64,000 nucleotides of DNA from Phytohabitans sp037414955 (GCA_037414955.1 JBBEWH010000070.1:62001-126000); one strand, 5' to 3'; positions 40,089-48,395 are shown, numbered from the stretch's first letter. Notes: a model not told the origin generated them from the letters alone. Numbers and translations are program-made.

Positions 40089-40799
40089 TCACACCGCCGG
40101 GCGTGCGGGCCCGTCGTTGTGGCGCGCCGCCGGCCCGTCGTTCTGGTGGTGGGCCGGGCGGGCCGGGCCCTCGCCCGGCTGCGCCTCCGGGCAGCGCAGC
40201 CGCAGCTGCTGGTGCCCGAACGGGGTGTCGACCAGCCAGCAGTGGTGCGGCTCGGTGCTGCCGGGATGCGCGTAGCCGTCGAAGAACCGGCAGGTCACGC
40301 ACATCTTGGTGACCGGGATCTGGCCCTCGCGCTGCATCCGGCGGATGTGCCCGCTGACCACGCCGAGCAGCTGGTGCTGGCCATCGTGGTCGAGGTTGTG
40401 CAGCTCAGCGAGCAGGTCGGCGGCCCAGTTCAGCACCTCCGGCGCGCTGGCGCGGCCGGCCGGGGTGAGCGCGATGCGGACGGCGGTCGGCGCGTAGGAC
40501 GGGGAGGGGTCCATCGAGACCAGGCCCTCGCGCGCCAGCGTCGACACCGCCGCCATGGTGGCCTGCGTCGTCATGCCCAGGTCCGCCGAGAGGTCCGCCA
40601 GCGGGTACACCTCGCTGCGCCGGCTCAACAGCAGGAGCACCTGCTGTTGCGCGATCGTGCGTTCGAGATCGGCGGAAGCGCCTTCGGCGGCATGCACCGC
40701 GACTGCTACCCGCGCCAGGCCGGTCGCGAGCTGGCGGGAAGCGTTTTCCAAGTCCACGCGTATCTTGCCCCAGGATTCGGTGGAGGTGACCGCCGTCAC
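40089..40799 (-). CDS. MarR-family regulator with C-terminal cysteine motif
   Basis: The 236-residue protein has a MarR winged helix at about residues 30-150, with QQQVLLLLSRRSEVYPLADL, LSADLGMTTQATMAAVSTLA as recognition helix, and SYAPTAVRIALTPAGRA as wing. About 30 residues later CVTCRFF...HHCWL...RLRC could bind a metal or act as a thiol sensor. The tail repeats HHQNDGPAARHNDGPAR. GTG 40799 follows AAGG. Two operator-like repeats lie 50-87 bp upstream, so autoregulation is likely. Confidence 0.85.
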   Translation of the reverse strand: MTAVTSTESWGKIRVDLENASRQLATGLARVAVAVHAAEGASADLERTIAQQQVLLLLSRRSEVYPLADLSADLGMTTQATMAAVSTLAREGLVSMDPSPSYAPTAVRIALTPAGRASAPEVLNWAADLLAELHNLDHDGQHQLLGVVSGHIRRMQREGQIPVTKMCVTCRFFDGYAHPGSTEPHHCWLVDTPFGHQQLRLRCPEAQPGEGPARPAHHQNDGPAARHNDGPARPAV

Positions 40800-40819
40800 G
40801 TTACCTTGGTGGGGCCCGC

Positions 40820-40831
40820 GTGACGAGTCAC
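40820..40831. promoter_or_regulatory. Short palindrome GTGACGAGTCAC upstream of marR
   Basis: Perfect 5-bp arms, GTGAC and GTCAC. It lies 21 bp upstream of the MarR start and may belong to the same regulatory region. Confidence 0.35.
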
Positions 40832-40848
40832 AGAACGGTCGCTACTTG

Positions 40849-40886
40849 CCTAAGATTGGCTTAGCGTCCTAAGAATGGCTTAACGT
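40849..40886. promoter_or_regulatory. Two 19-bp direct repeats, each a small palindrome: likely MarR operators
   Basis: CCTAAGATTGGCTTAGCGT and CCTAAGAATGGCTTAACGT abut. Each contains TAAG and CTTA as inverted half-sites separated by 5 bp. They lie upstream of the MarR gene and just after the stop of the 39-residue gene. Confidence 0.75.
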
Positions 40887-40902
40887 CCCTTTCGATTTTT
40901 GG

Positions 40903-41022
40903 TTAACGGCCGAACATCCGCCGGATGGCGGCGACGACCAACAGGATGCCGAGGATCGCGCCCACGAGGCGGACGCCGGGGATGTCGAACCAGCTGGTGT
41001 CTTCGGCGGCGAGTGGCGACAT
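40903..41022 (-). CDS. 39-residue single-helix membrane protein
   Basis: A short reading frame from ATG 41022: MSPLAAEDTSWFDIPGVRLV, then GAILGILLVVAAIRRMFGR. One transmembrane helix and a basic end. GGAAGG lies 7 bp before the ATG, supporting real translation. Family unknown. The MarR operators follow its stop at once. Confidence 0.55.
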   Translation of the reverse strand: MSPLAAEDTSWFDIPGVRLVGAILGILLVVAAIRRMFGR

Positions 41023-41047
41023 GCCCGACACCTTCCCACACCCAGCC

Positions 41048-41103
41048 CATGATCAAGGCGTCCCTGTAGTCGTGATGACGACATGAGGGACGCCTTGATC
41101 ATG
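41048..41103. repeat. GATC palindrome copy 16
   Basis: A 56-bp element. The right arm contains the GPP34 stop codon (41099-41101). Confidence 0.95.
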
Positions 41104-41740
41104 GGTCGGGTGTGGTCAGGGCGAGGGCGGTGATGGCGGCCTCCACTCCGGACACCAGCGCGCGCAGCACGGCCGGCAGGCTCTCGGTGACGCGGATGAG
41201 CCGCTCCCGCAGCTCCGCGCGGCCCAGCTCCGGCGCGACCACCTCGTCGAGCCCCGTGGCGCCGGCGAGCGCGGCCAGCGTCGCGAGCTGGGCGTCCACG
41301 CGTTGTTGGCGGGCGAGCGCCGCCGCGAGGCGGCGGCGCGGCTCGGCGTACGCGATGGGGTCGTGCGCGGGAAAGCGCACCGGTCCCCGCCAGGCCAGCC
41401 CGCGCGGCTGCTCGCGGCGCACCAGCCCGGCGGCCAGCAGCCGCCGCGCCACCACCTCGCGCACGTCGCCGCGCAGGTATCGCACCCAGTGCGGGACCGG
41501 GCGCCCGTCACCCTGCCGGGTGATCTCGGCCAGCACCGCGTCGGACACCTTCTCCCCGTACGGCCGGTGGGCCTGGACCGCGACCCGGTCGTCGATCAGC
41601 GTCAACCGGCCGTCCAGCAGCAACTCGCCGAGCAGCGCGCCGGCGAGCGCGCTCGCGAGCACGCCCGCATGGCCGGCCGGCTTGCCGGTGTGCGCGTCGT
41701 GGCCGACGAGGAACAGCTCGTCGGCGAGCGGCCGCCTCAT
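41099..41740 (-). CDS. GPP34/GOLPH3-family phosphoprotein
   Basis: The 213-residue protein opens with LADELFLVGHDAHTGKPAGH, then LGELLLDGRLTLIDDRVAV, the usual start of bacterial GPP34 proteins related to yeast Vps74. The eukaryotic members bind PI4P and sort glycosyltransferases; actinobacterial members are of unknown function. Its ATG overlaps the stop of the GNAT gene (ATGA), giving a two-gene operon. The stop comes from the palindrome; the last codon is CCA. Confidence 0.85.
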   Translation of the reverse strand: MRRPLADELFLVGHDAHTGKPAGHAGVLASALAGALLGELLLDGRLTLIDDRVAVQAHRPYGEKVSDAVLAEITRQGDGRPVPHWVRYLRGDVREVVARRLLAAGLVRREQPRGLAWRGPVRFPAHDPIAYAEPRRRLAAALARQQRVDAQLATLAALAGATGLDEVVAPELGRAELRERLIRVTESLPAVLRALVSGVEAAITALALTTPDP

Positions 41741-42015
41741 GCCAGCAGGTCTTGGTACTCCGGGTTCTTCGTGATGAAAGCGGCGATGAACGGGCAGCGC
41801 GCCACCACCTTCTCGCCGCGCTCGCGGACCTCGTCGAGGGCGCGGCCGGCGAGTTGGGCGCCGATGCCCTTGCCCTGGAAGGCCGGGTCGATCTCGGTGT
41901 GTGTGAAGACGACCGCGCCGTCCCGCACCTGATATGCCGTGAACCCGGCCAGCGCGTCGTCGACGAGGATCTCGAACCGGCGCTGGGCGGGGTTGTCTGC
42001 CACCACCACGTTCAC
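41737..42015 (-). CDS. GNAT-type N-acetyltransferase, YjdJ-like
   Basis: The 92-residue protein covers one small acetyltransferase domain of the YjdJ/Gcn5-related kind: VDDALAGFTAYQVRDGAVVF, THTEIDPAFQGKGIGAQLAG with the acetyl-CoA loop, and ARCPFIAAFITKNPEY. Substrate unknown. Start codon is GTG 42015 or 42018; no strong ribosome-binding site. Overlaps the GPP34 gene by 4 bp. Confidence 0.85.
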   Translation of the reverse strand: MNVVVADNPAQRRFEILVDDALAGFTAYQVRDGAVVFTHTEIDPAFQGKGIGAQLAGRALDEVRERGEKVVARCPFIAAFITKNPEYQDLLA

Positions 42016-42069
42016 CACGCCAGCGTAGCGGCGCGGCCGGCGTAGCGGGTCTCCCGTAACCTTGGCAGG

Positions 42070-42396
42070 ATGACGAACCGACTGACCGCCGCCCGCGTCG
42101 CGACGGGGCTGGCCCTCGGCCTGTTCCTTCTCACCGGCTGCTCCTCCGAGGGTGCCGACACCAACTGCGGCCTCGACCAGTGCACCGTGACCTTCGACCG
42201 GGGCGTCGACGCCCAGGCCAACGTGCTCGGCGTCGAGGCCAAACTGGTCAGTGCCGAGGGCGACCAGGTGGTCGTGGAGGTCGCCGGCGAGCAGCTCACG
42301 CTCACCACGGGCCAGCAGGGCACCGAGGTCGGCGGTCTGAACGTGACCCTGGAGAGCGTCACCGACGCCAACGTGGTGGTGAAGATCGCCCGCTGA
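42070..42396 (+). CDS. Small lipoprotein
   Basis: The 108-residue protein has a lipoprotein signal (LALGLFLLTGCSS) and a beta-rich body (CTVTFDRGVDAQANVLGVEA, VVVEVAGEQLTLTTGQQGTE). Two further cysteines (NCGLDQC) could form a disulfide. No family is recognised. It is divergent from the GNAT gene with only 54 bp between starts. Confidence 0.7.
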   Translation: MTNRLTAARVATGLALGLFLLTGCSSEGADTNCGLDQCTVTFDRGVDAQANVLGVEAKLVSAEGDQVVVEVAGEQLTLTTGQQGTEVGGLNVTLESVTDANVVVKIAR

Positions 42397-42500
42397 GCCG
42401 GTTGAGCCGCTGAGCCCGCTGCGGCTGCTGCGGCTGCTGGGACGAGAGTTCAAGATCACAGTGACGGATACCCAGCGGGCCTAGTGGGCATGGGACCGCG

Positions 42501-43695
42501 ATGGAGGTCCTGCTCTGGACGCTCGGCTTCACGCTGGGCGCCATCCTGTTGACGCTCCTCGGGGTCGAGGTCGTGCACCGGGCGGTCCGCCGGCTCGGCC
42601 GGCGCTCGTTCTTCCTCCGGGAGCTGTCCGACCACACGCACCGGCCGTTCCAGGTGGTGGCGGCGCTGGTCGCCGGCCAGGCCGCGGTACGCGGCACCGC
42701 CGGCGACTTCAGCGGGCGCCCCGCCGTGCTGCACATGCTGGTGCTCGCGGTCATCGCCGCGGGTGCCTGGCTGGTCGGCGCGCTGCTGCTGGTCGTCGAG
42801 GACGTGGCGCTGGCCCGGTTCCGCACCGACGTGCCGGACAACCGGCGGGCCCGGCGGCTGCACACCCAGGTGGTGATGCTGCGCCGGGTCACCGTGGCGG
42901 CGATCGCCGTCCTCACCGTCGGCGTCATGCTCATGACGTTTCCGCACGTGCGGGCGGTCGGCGCCAGCGTGCTCGCGTCGGCCGGCCTGGCCGGCGCTGG
43001 CCGCGCAGAGCGTGCTCGGCAACGTGTTCGCCGGGCTCCAGCTGACCTTCAGCGACGCGGTGCGGCTCGACGACGTGGTCGTGGTCGAGGGCGAGTGGGG
43101 GCGCATCGAGGAGCTCACGCTGACCTACGTCGTCGTGCAGATCTGGGACGACCGGCGGCTCATCCTGCCCACGTCCTACTTCACGTCGACGCCGTTCCAG
43201 AACTGGACCCGCACCCAGGCCGCCGTGCTGGGCACCGCCGAGTTCGATCTGGACTGGTCGGTGCCGGTCCAGGAGATGCGCGAGGAACTGCGCCGGCTCA
43301 TGGAGGGTACCCAGATGTGGGACGGCCGGGTATGCGTACTCCAGGTCACCGAGGCGACCGGCGGGACGATCCAGGTGCGGGCGCTGGTGAGCGCGGTGGA
43401 CGCGCCGACCCTGTGGGACCTGCGCTGCCTGGTCCGCGAGCACCTGGTGGCGTGGGTGCGGGAGCGGTACCCGACCGCGCTGCCCCGGATGCGCGCCGAG
43501 GTGGGCGACGGCGACGGCCGGCTGCCGTGGCAGTGGGTCCAGCCGCGCCGGTCCCGCAACGGCGCCGGGTCGCGGGACGGCGCCGCCCGGGACGGTGGCG
43601 AGCCGGACGACGACGCGCGGGTCTTCGGGGGCAGCGACGACGGCGAGGCGCGGGGGACCGCGTTCGTCGGCCCCGACGACCGCCCCTCGTCATGA
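42501..43695 (+). pseudogene. Mechanosensitive channel (MscS family), frame-shifted
   Basis: The first part (42501 to about 42998) encodes three membrane helices ending VGASVLASAGLAGA. The second part, shifted by one frame (about 42995-43695), continues LAAQSVLGNVFAGLQLTFSD, DDVVVVEGEWGRIEELTLTY and a cytosolic MscS beta-domain. In the family these join as GLAG-VVxG-LAAQSV. Here 12 bases seem replaced by one, an apparent 11-bp deletion in the pore helix. The gene is thus broken, unless this is a sequence error. The stop codon (43693-43695) is in the following palindrome. Confidence 0.8.
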
Positions 43696-43746
43696 TCAGG
43701 GCGTCCTTCACGTCGTTCTAACGACGTGAGGGACGCCCCGATCATG
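43691..43746. repeat. GATC palindrome copy 17
   Basis: A 56-bp element, arms CATGATCAGGGCGTCC and GGACGCCCCGATCATG, centre CGTCGTTCTAACGACG. It contains the MscS stop codon. Confidence 0.95.
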
Positions 43747-43817
43747 GGGCGTGGGGGGCGCACTCCCCGGGCGGGCCTCCCGGCCGCTTCACCGCGGGGC
43801 GGCACGCCCTGATCATG
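43743..43817. repeat. GATC palindrome copy 18, sharing its end with copy 17
   Basis: Right arm CGGCACGCCCTGATCATG is of the GTGCCG subtype. The left end is shared with copy 17 (ATCATGGGGCGTGGGG). The middle CCCGGCCGCTTCACCGCGGGG is nearly the same as in the element at 60840. Confidence 0.85.
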
Positions 43818-43862
43818 GGAAGTGGGGGATTGGGTGCGGGGTGGCCGGGGAATGACAGGCGT

Positions 43863-44297
43863 ATGGCTGACGTGGTGAAGACGGGCCCGGCGCGCCCGGT
43901 CGCCGAGCAGTCGACGGCGGAGCTGGTGCAGCATGCGACCGAGCAGATCTCCCGGCTGGTCCGCGACGAGCTGGCGCTCGCGCGGGCCGAGCTGGCCGAG
44001 AAGGGCAAGCACGCGGGGGTCGGCATCGGACTGTTCGGCGGTGGCGGCGCGCTCGCGGTGTACGGGCTCGGGGTACTGATCGCGGCGGCGGTGCTGCTGC
44101 TGGACCTGGCGATGCCGGCGTGGCTGGCGGCGCTCATCGTGGCGGTCGCGCTCTTCCTGATCGCGGGCGTGCTCGCGCTGGTCGGCCGGTCGCAGGTCAA
44201 GCAGGCCACGCCCCCGGTGCCGAGCGAGGCGGTGTCCAGCGTGCGTGCCGACCTCGACGCGGTCGCGCACGCCGTCAGAGACGGGCGGCACGGATGA
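43863..44297 (+). CDS. Phage holin-like superfamily membrane protein (DUF1469)
   Basis: The 144-residue protein has ELVQHATEQISRLVRDELAL, then ARAELAEKGKHAG before two adjacent transmembrane helices (ALAVYGLGVLIAAAVLLLDL and WLAALIVAVALFLIAGVLAL). This is the Phage_holin_3_6/DUF1469 family, a chromosomal actinobacterial protein despite its name. It heads an operon with DUF3618 and DUF4235 genes through overlapping starts. The three probably act together at the envelope; function unknown. Confidence 0.85.
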   Translation: MADVVKTGPARPVAEQSTAELVQHATEQISRLVRDELALARAELAEKGKHAGVGIGLFGGGGALAVYGLGVLIAAAVLLLDLAMPAWLAALIVAVALFLIAGVLALVGRSQVKQATPPVPSEAVSSVRADLDAVAHAVRDGRHG

Positions 44298-44590
44298 TGG
44301 AGCACAACGGACACGGCGAGACGGACACGGAGCTGCTGCGGGCCGAGATCCGGCGGACCCGCGCGGAGCTGGGCGACACGGTGCAGGCGCTGGCCGCGAA
44401 GGCCGACGTGAAGGCCCGGGTCCGCGCGTCGGCCACGCAGACCCGGGAACGGGTCCTGGAGTCGGCGGTGCACACCCGGGAACGGGCCGGCGCGGCGGTG
44501 CGGGGCAACCCGGTACCGTGGGCGGCCCTCGCGGCGGGTGCGGCCGCGGCGATAATCCTGCTCATGGTCATCCAGCGGAGGCGTTCATGA
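44294..44590 (+). CDS. DUF3618 family protein
   Basis: The 98-residue protein has TELLRAEIRRTRAELGDTVQ and ALAAKADVKARVR, the DUF3618 signature, then one C-terminal membrane helix (ALAAGAAAAIILLMVI). ATG 44294 overlaps the previous stop; 44297 is also possible. Often found in this same gene order in actinobacteria. Confidence 0.85.
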   Translation: MMEHNGHGETDTELLRAEIRRTRAELGDTVQALAAKADVKARVRASATQTRERVLESAVHTRERAGAAVRGNPVPWAALAAGAAAAIILLMVIQRRRS

Positions 44591-44847
44591 ACAAACTGGC
44601 GTACAAGCCGGTGGGGATGCTGCTCGGCATCGGCGCGGGTGTGCTGGCCGGCGCGTTGTTCAAGCAGGTGTGGAAGCTGGCGGCCGGCGACGACGACGCG
44701 CCAGACGCCACCGACGAGGAGCGCGGCTGGGGCGAGGTGCTGGCCGCGGCGGCGCTGCAGGGCGCCATCTTCGCCGTGGTCAAGGCGGCGGTCGACCGGG
44801 GCGGGGCGACCGGCGTCCGGCGGCTGACCGGCCGCTGGCCCGGGTAG
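44587..44847 (+). CDS. DUF4235 family membrane protein
   Basis: The 86-residue protein opens YKPVGMLLGIGAGVLAGALF, continues QVWKLAAGDDDAPDATDEER and ends with a second hydrophobic stretch. This matches DUF4235, a two-helix family that follows DUF3618 in actinobacterial operons. ATGA overlap with the previous gene. Confidence 0.85.
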   Translation: MNKLAYKPVGMLLGIGAGVLAGALFKQVWKLAAGDDDAPDATDEERGWGEVLAAAALQGAIFAVVKAAVDRGGATGVRRLTGRWPG

Positions 44848-44850
44848 GGG

Positions 44851-44888
44851 GCCGGCCGCACCCCGCACGACGGGGCGCAAGGGCCGGC
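44851..44888 (+). terminator. Nested hairpin after the DUF4235 gene
   Basis: GCCGGCC (44851-44857) pairs with GGCCGGC (44882-44888), and CCCCG (44861) with CGGGG (44871). No T-run follows, as is common in high-GC actinobacteria. Confidence 0.55.
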
Positions 44889-45095
44889 GCCACGAAAACA
44901 GGTCACATGTCGGAGAAAATCCTCGGGTAGACTGTACGAAGTTTTTCGGTACGTGGTTTGCTGGTTCACGCTGTTGTCGAGATGGCGTGGATCCGAGAAG
45001 TCCTCCACCTGGGGGCCGCCTCACAGCGCCGCTGCTCGAAAACGGCCAAGCGACCGCACTGGTGCTCGGTCGTCAGTTTTAGAAGGAGATACAGC

Positions 45096-45299
45096 ATGGC
45101 GCAAGGAACCGTGAAGTGGTTCAACGCTGACAAGGGCTTCGGCTTCATCACCGTGGATGGTGGAGGTGCCGACGTTTTCGTCCACTTCTCGGCCATCCAG
45201 AGCAGTGGTTACCGCAGCCTGGAGGAGAACCAGCGGGTCGAGTTCGAGATCGCGCAGGGCCAGAAGGGCCCGCAGGCCGAGCAGGTCCGTCCCCTCTGA
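45096..45299 (+). CDS. Cold-shock protein (CspA family)
   Basis: The 67-residue protein has the RNP motifs KGFGFITV and VFVHFSAI, in the standard order GTVKWFNADKGFGFI. It binds single-stranded RNA and DNA as an RNA chaperone. AGAAGGAGAT lies 6 bp before ATG 45096. More than 200 bp of upstream sequence with no gene suggests the long leader usual for csp genes. A strong terminator follows. Confidence 0.95.
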   Translation: MAQGTVKWFNADKGFGFITVDGGGADVFVHFSAIQSSGYRSLEENQRVEFEIAQGQKGPQAEQVRPL

Positions 45300-45315
45300 A
45301 CGTCAGCACGACGGT

Positions 45316-45345
45316 AACGCCCCCGGCCATCCGGCCGGGGGCGTT
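45316..45345 (+). terminator. Intrinsic terminator of the cold-shock gene
   Basis: AACGCCCCCGGCC (45316-45328) pairs perfectly with GGCCGGGGGCGTT (45333-45345), loop ATCC, followed by TCCCTTT. It is the clearest classic terminator in the window and is not of the GATC type. Confidence 0.92.
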
Positions 45346-45380
45346 TCCCTTTGTCCATCCCGTGTCAGTCCATCAGGTCG

Positions 45381-45581
45381 TCAGGACGGTGGTCGGCGGC
45401 GGACGCGGAGGCCGAACCAGATCAACGCCAGGCCGACCAGGGCGACCACCGGCCCGATGATCGCCCAGATGGTCTGGTCGGTCATCACGCTGCCGGTGAG
45501 GTAACCCAGGCCCTGGAGGGTCCAGACGGCGCCGACGACGATCGCCAGGAGCCCCAGGGCGAGGGCGAGCCAGCCCTTCAC
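45381..45581 (-). CDS. 66-residue two-helix membrane protein
   Basis: The GTG at 45581 overlaps the aldo/keto reductase stop (GTGA). The protein has LALALGLLAIVVGAVWTLQG and IWAIIGPVVALVGLALIWFG, two helices with a short loop, and ends RVRRRPPS. It resembles small actinobacterial membrane proteins of unknown role. Confidence 0.65.
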   Translation of the reverse strand: MKGWLALALGLLAIVVGAVWTLQGLGYLTGSVMTDQTIWAIIGPVVALVGLALIWFGLRVRRRPPS

Positions 45582-46564
45582 CAGCGGTGGTGGATCTGCG
45601 GGCGGACGAACTCGTCGTAGACGGCCCGGACCTGCTCGTGCGCCTCGGGGGAGAGGGGCGGCAGGTCGGCCGCGGCGGCGTTCGCCCGGGCCTGCTCGGG
45701 GTTGCGCGCGCCGGGGATCACCACGGTCACCGCCGGCTGGTCGATGATCCAGCGCAGCGCGAACTGCGCCGTGGTGGCGCCCTCGGGCGTCAGCGGCGCC
45801 AGGCGGCGCACCGCTTCCAGTCCGATGTGGTATTCGACACCGGAGAACGTCTCGCCGACGTCGAACGAGGCGCCGTGCCGGTTGTAGTTGCGGTGGTCGT
45901 TCTCCGCGAAGTGGGTGTTCTCGTCGTACCGGCCGGAGAGCAGGCCGCTGGCCAGCGGCACCCGGGCGATGATGCCGACGCCGGCCTCGGCCGCCGCCGG
46001 CAGCACCGCGTCGAGCGGCTTGAGTCGCAGCGCGTTGAGGATGATCTGGACGCTGGCGATGCCCGGGCGGGCGATCGCCGCGAGCGCCTCGTCGCACGTC
46101 TCGACGCTGACGCCGTAGGCCGCGATGCGCTTCTCCTGCACCAGGGTGTCGAGCGCCTCGTAGACCTGCTCGGTGTGGAATACCGCGGTGGGTGGGCAGT
46201 GCAGTTGCACGAGGTCGATGGTGTCGACGTTGAGGTTCTCGCGGGAGCGATCGTTCCACTCCCGGAAGTTGTTGAGGGTGTAGGCGGCGGGGTCCTGGGT
46301 GGCCCGCCGGCCCATCTTGGTCGCCACGGTCAGGGTCGGCCCGGCCGGGTGCTCGGCCAGGAAGCGACCGATGATCTGCTCGCTGCGGCCGTCGCCGTAG
46401 ACGTCGGCGGTGTCGATAAAGGTCACCCCGGCCTCGACGGCGGCGGCGAGCGTATCGAAAGCGGTGTCCTCGCTCACGTCGCCCCAGTCCGCACCAAGCT
46501 GCCAGGCTCCAAGTCCGATCACGCTGGTTTCGCGGCCCATTCGGCCAAATGTGCGCTTCTCCAC
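45578..46564 (-). CDS. Aldo/keto reductase
   Basis: The 328-residue protein is a full-length AKR TIM barrel. The catalytic tetrad can be placed: Asp in FIDTADVYGDG, Tyr in the same motif, Lys in VATKMG and His in VQLHCP. It ends with the cofactor-binding IPGARNPEQARANA. NADPH-dependent carbonyl reduction is expected; substrate unknown. It is followed by the small membrane protein with translational coupling and is divergent from the Tam-type gene. Confidence 0.9.
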   Translation of the reverse strand: MEKRTFGRMGRETSVIGLGAWQLGADWGDVSEDTAFDTLAAAVEAGVTFIDTADVYGDGRSEQIIGRFLAEHPAGPTLTVATKMGRRATQDPAAYTLNNFREWNDRSRENLNVDTIDLVQLHCPPTAVFHTEQVYEALDTLVQEKRIAAYGVSVETCDEALAAIARPGIASVQIILNALRLKPLDAVLPAAAEAGVGIIARVPLASGLLSGRYDENTHFAENDHRNYNRHGASFDVGETFSGVEYHIGLEAVRRLAPLTPEGATTAQFALRWIIDQPAVTVVIPGARNPEQARANAAAADLPPLSPEAHEQVRAVYDEFVRPQIHHRW

Positions 46565-46618
46565 AGGGTCACCATAGCGGTAAAGTCAGCAAGACGGACG
46601 TACGGTTTGGAGATTGAC

Positions 46619-47395
46619 ATGTGGGATCCGAGCACCTACCTGCGCTTCGACGACGAGCGCTCGCGGCCGTTCGTCGATCTCCTGGCCCGGGTGCCGGCCG
46701 GCAAGCCGCGCGCGGTCGTCGACCTGGGCTGCGGTCCGGGCCATCTCACCGCCCGGCTCGCCGACCGGTGGCCGGCCGCGCGGGTACACGGCATCGACTC
46801 CTCGCCCGAGATGATCGACAAGGCGCGCGCGGCCGGGTACCCGATCGATGTCACGGTGGGTGACCTGCGCGATTGGCTGCCGGATCCGGACGTCGACGTG
46901 GTGGTCTCCAACGCCGCGCTGCAGTGGGTGCCCGGCCACGACGAGCTGCTGCGCCGGTGGGCCGGCGCGCTCGCGCCGGGCGCGCACCTCGCGGTGCAGG
47001 TGCCCGGCAACTTCGACGCGCCGTCGCACCGCGCGCTGCGCGCGGTGGCCGCGACGTTCGCGCCGCTCGCGGGCCTGGTGCGGGAGGCGCCGGTGCGAGA
47101 TCCCAGCGGGTACGCCGAGCTGCTGCGCGCCGCGGGCTGCCAGGTGGACGCGTGGGAGACGACGTACCTGCACCAGCTCCCCGTCGTGCCCGGGGGCGAC
47201 CACCCGGTGCTGTCCTGGATGGAGGGTACGGCGTTGCGGCCGGTGCGCGCCGCGCTGGACGCCGGCGACTGGGGCGTGTTCCGCGCCACGCTCGGTGAGC
47301 GCCTTCTTGATCACTACCCGGCGCGCGGTAACGTCGTGTTCTTCCCGTTCCGCCGGATCTTCTTCGTCGCCACCGTCGGGGGTTTGAGTGCTTGA
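46619..47395 (+). CDS. tam: Trans-aconitate 2-methyltransferase-like protein
   Basis: The 258-residue protein opens MWDPSTYLRFDDERSRPFVD as Tam does, with the SAM motif VVDLGCGPGHLTARLADRWP and VVSNAALQWVPGHDELL. Tam methylates trans-aconitate, a by-product inhibitor of aconitase. The C-terminus has the family's FPFRRIFFVA. TGGAGA lies before ATG 46619. It overlaps the next gene by 8 bp. Confidence 0.88.
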   Translation: MWDPSTYLRFDDERSRPFVDLLARVPAGKPRAVVDLGCGPGHLTARLADRWPAARVHGIDSSPEMIDKARAAGYPIDVTVGDLRDWLPDPDVDVVVSNAALQWVPGHDELLRRWAGALAPGAHLAVQVPGNFDAPSHRALRAVAATFAPLAGLVREAPVRDPSGYAELLRAAGCQVDAWETTYLHQLPVVPGGDHPVLSWMEGTALRPVRAALDAGDWGVFRATLGERLLDHYPARGNVVFFPFRRIFFVATVGGLSA

Positions 47396-48395
47396 ATTCA
47401 TCGCCGGCCTGCCCAAGGTGGAGCTGCACGTGCACCACGTCGGCTCCGCCTCGCCGCGCATCGTCGCCGAGCTGGCGGCCCGCCACGAGGGCAACACGCC
47501 GGTGCCGGCCGACCCGGTCAAGCTGGCCGACTACTTCGCGTTCCGCGACTTCCGGCATTTCGTCGAGATCTATCTCAGCGTGGTCGACCTGATCCGGGAC
47601 GCCGACGACGTGCGGCTGCTGACCTACGAGATCGCCCGTGAGCTGGCGCGGCAGCGGGTGCGCTACGCCGAGCTGACCGTCACGCCGTACTCGCACGTGC
47701 GTCGGGGCATCCCCGCGACGGCGTTCTGCGAGGCCATCGAGGACGCCCGGGTGCGCGCCGAGGCCGACTTCGGCATCGTGCTGCGCTGGTGCTTCGACAT
47801 TCCCGGTGAGGCCGGCCTGCCGGCGGCGGAGGAGACGCTGCGGATCGCGCTGGAGCAGCGGCCCGACGGCCTGGTCAGCTTCGGCCTCGGCGGGCCCGAG
47901 GTGGGCGTGCCGCGGCCGCAGTTCAAGCCGTACTTCGACAAGGCGCGGGCGGCCGGGCTGCACTCGGTGCCGCACGCCGGCGAGACGACCGGTCCCGCCA
48001 CCATCTGGGACGCCATTCACTCGTTGGGTGCCGAGCGGATCGGCCACGGCGTGGCGGCGGCCCAGGATCCGGCGCTGATGTCCTATCTGGCCGAGCACGG
48101 CATCGTGCTGGAGGTCTGCCCGACGTCCAATGTGCGCCTGGGCGTGTTCCCGTCCATCGAGGACCACCCGTTGCGCGCGTTGCGCTCCGCCGGGGTGCCG
48201 GTGACGATCAACTCCGACGACCCGCCGATGTTCGGCACGACGCTGGAGAACGAGTACGCGGTGGCCGCCCGCCTGCTGGACCTGGACGAGGCCGGCGTGG
48301 CCACGCTGGCGGCGGACGCCGTCCGCGCGTCCTTCCTCCCCGCGGCCGACAAGTCCCGCCTCCTGGCGGAGATCACCACCTACGCCTCCTCATGA
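47388..48395 (+). CDS. Adenosine deaminase-family enzyme
   Basis: The 335-residue protein has the metal-dependent deaminase core: His14/His16 in VELHVHHVGS, HAGE, ERIGHG and TINSDDPPMF. The HHVGSASP variation, in place of the usual HLDG or HLEG, is as I recall found in actinobacterial aminodeoxyfutalosine deaminases of the futalosine menaquinone route; this is unverified, so adenosine or aminodeoxyfutalosine could be substrate. GTG 47388 overlaps the methyltransferase end. The stop TGA (48393-48395) is inside the palindrome; last codon TCA. Confidence 0.85.
   Translation: MLEFIAGLPKVELHVHHVGSASPRIVAELAARHEGNTPVPADPVKLADYFAFRDFRHFVEIYLSVVDLIRDADDVRLLTYEIARELARQRVRYAELTVTPYSHVRRGIPATAFCEAIEDARVRAEADFGIVLRWCFDIPGEAGLPAAEETLRIALEQRPDGLVSFGLGGPEVGVPRPQFKPYFDKARAAGLHSVPHAGETTGPATIWDAIHSLGAERIGHGVAAAQDPALMSYLAEHGIVLEVCPTSNVRLGVFPSIEDHPLRALRSAGVPVTINSDDPPMFGTTLENEYAVAARLLDLDEAGVATLAADAVRASFLPAADKSRLLAEITTYASS

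Noticed and set aside
43012..43695. Separate small gene for the second half of MscS
   Set aside because: It would begin in the middle of the conserved pore helix and lack membrane helices; a broken single gene explains it better.
43863..44297. Prophage holin
   Set aside because: The family is a common chromosomal actinobacterial membrane protein; the neighbours are DUF3618 and DUF4235, and no phage genes are present.
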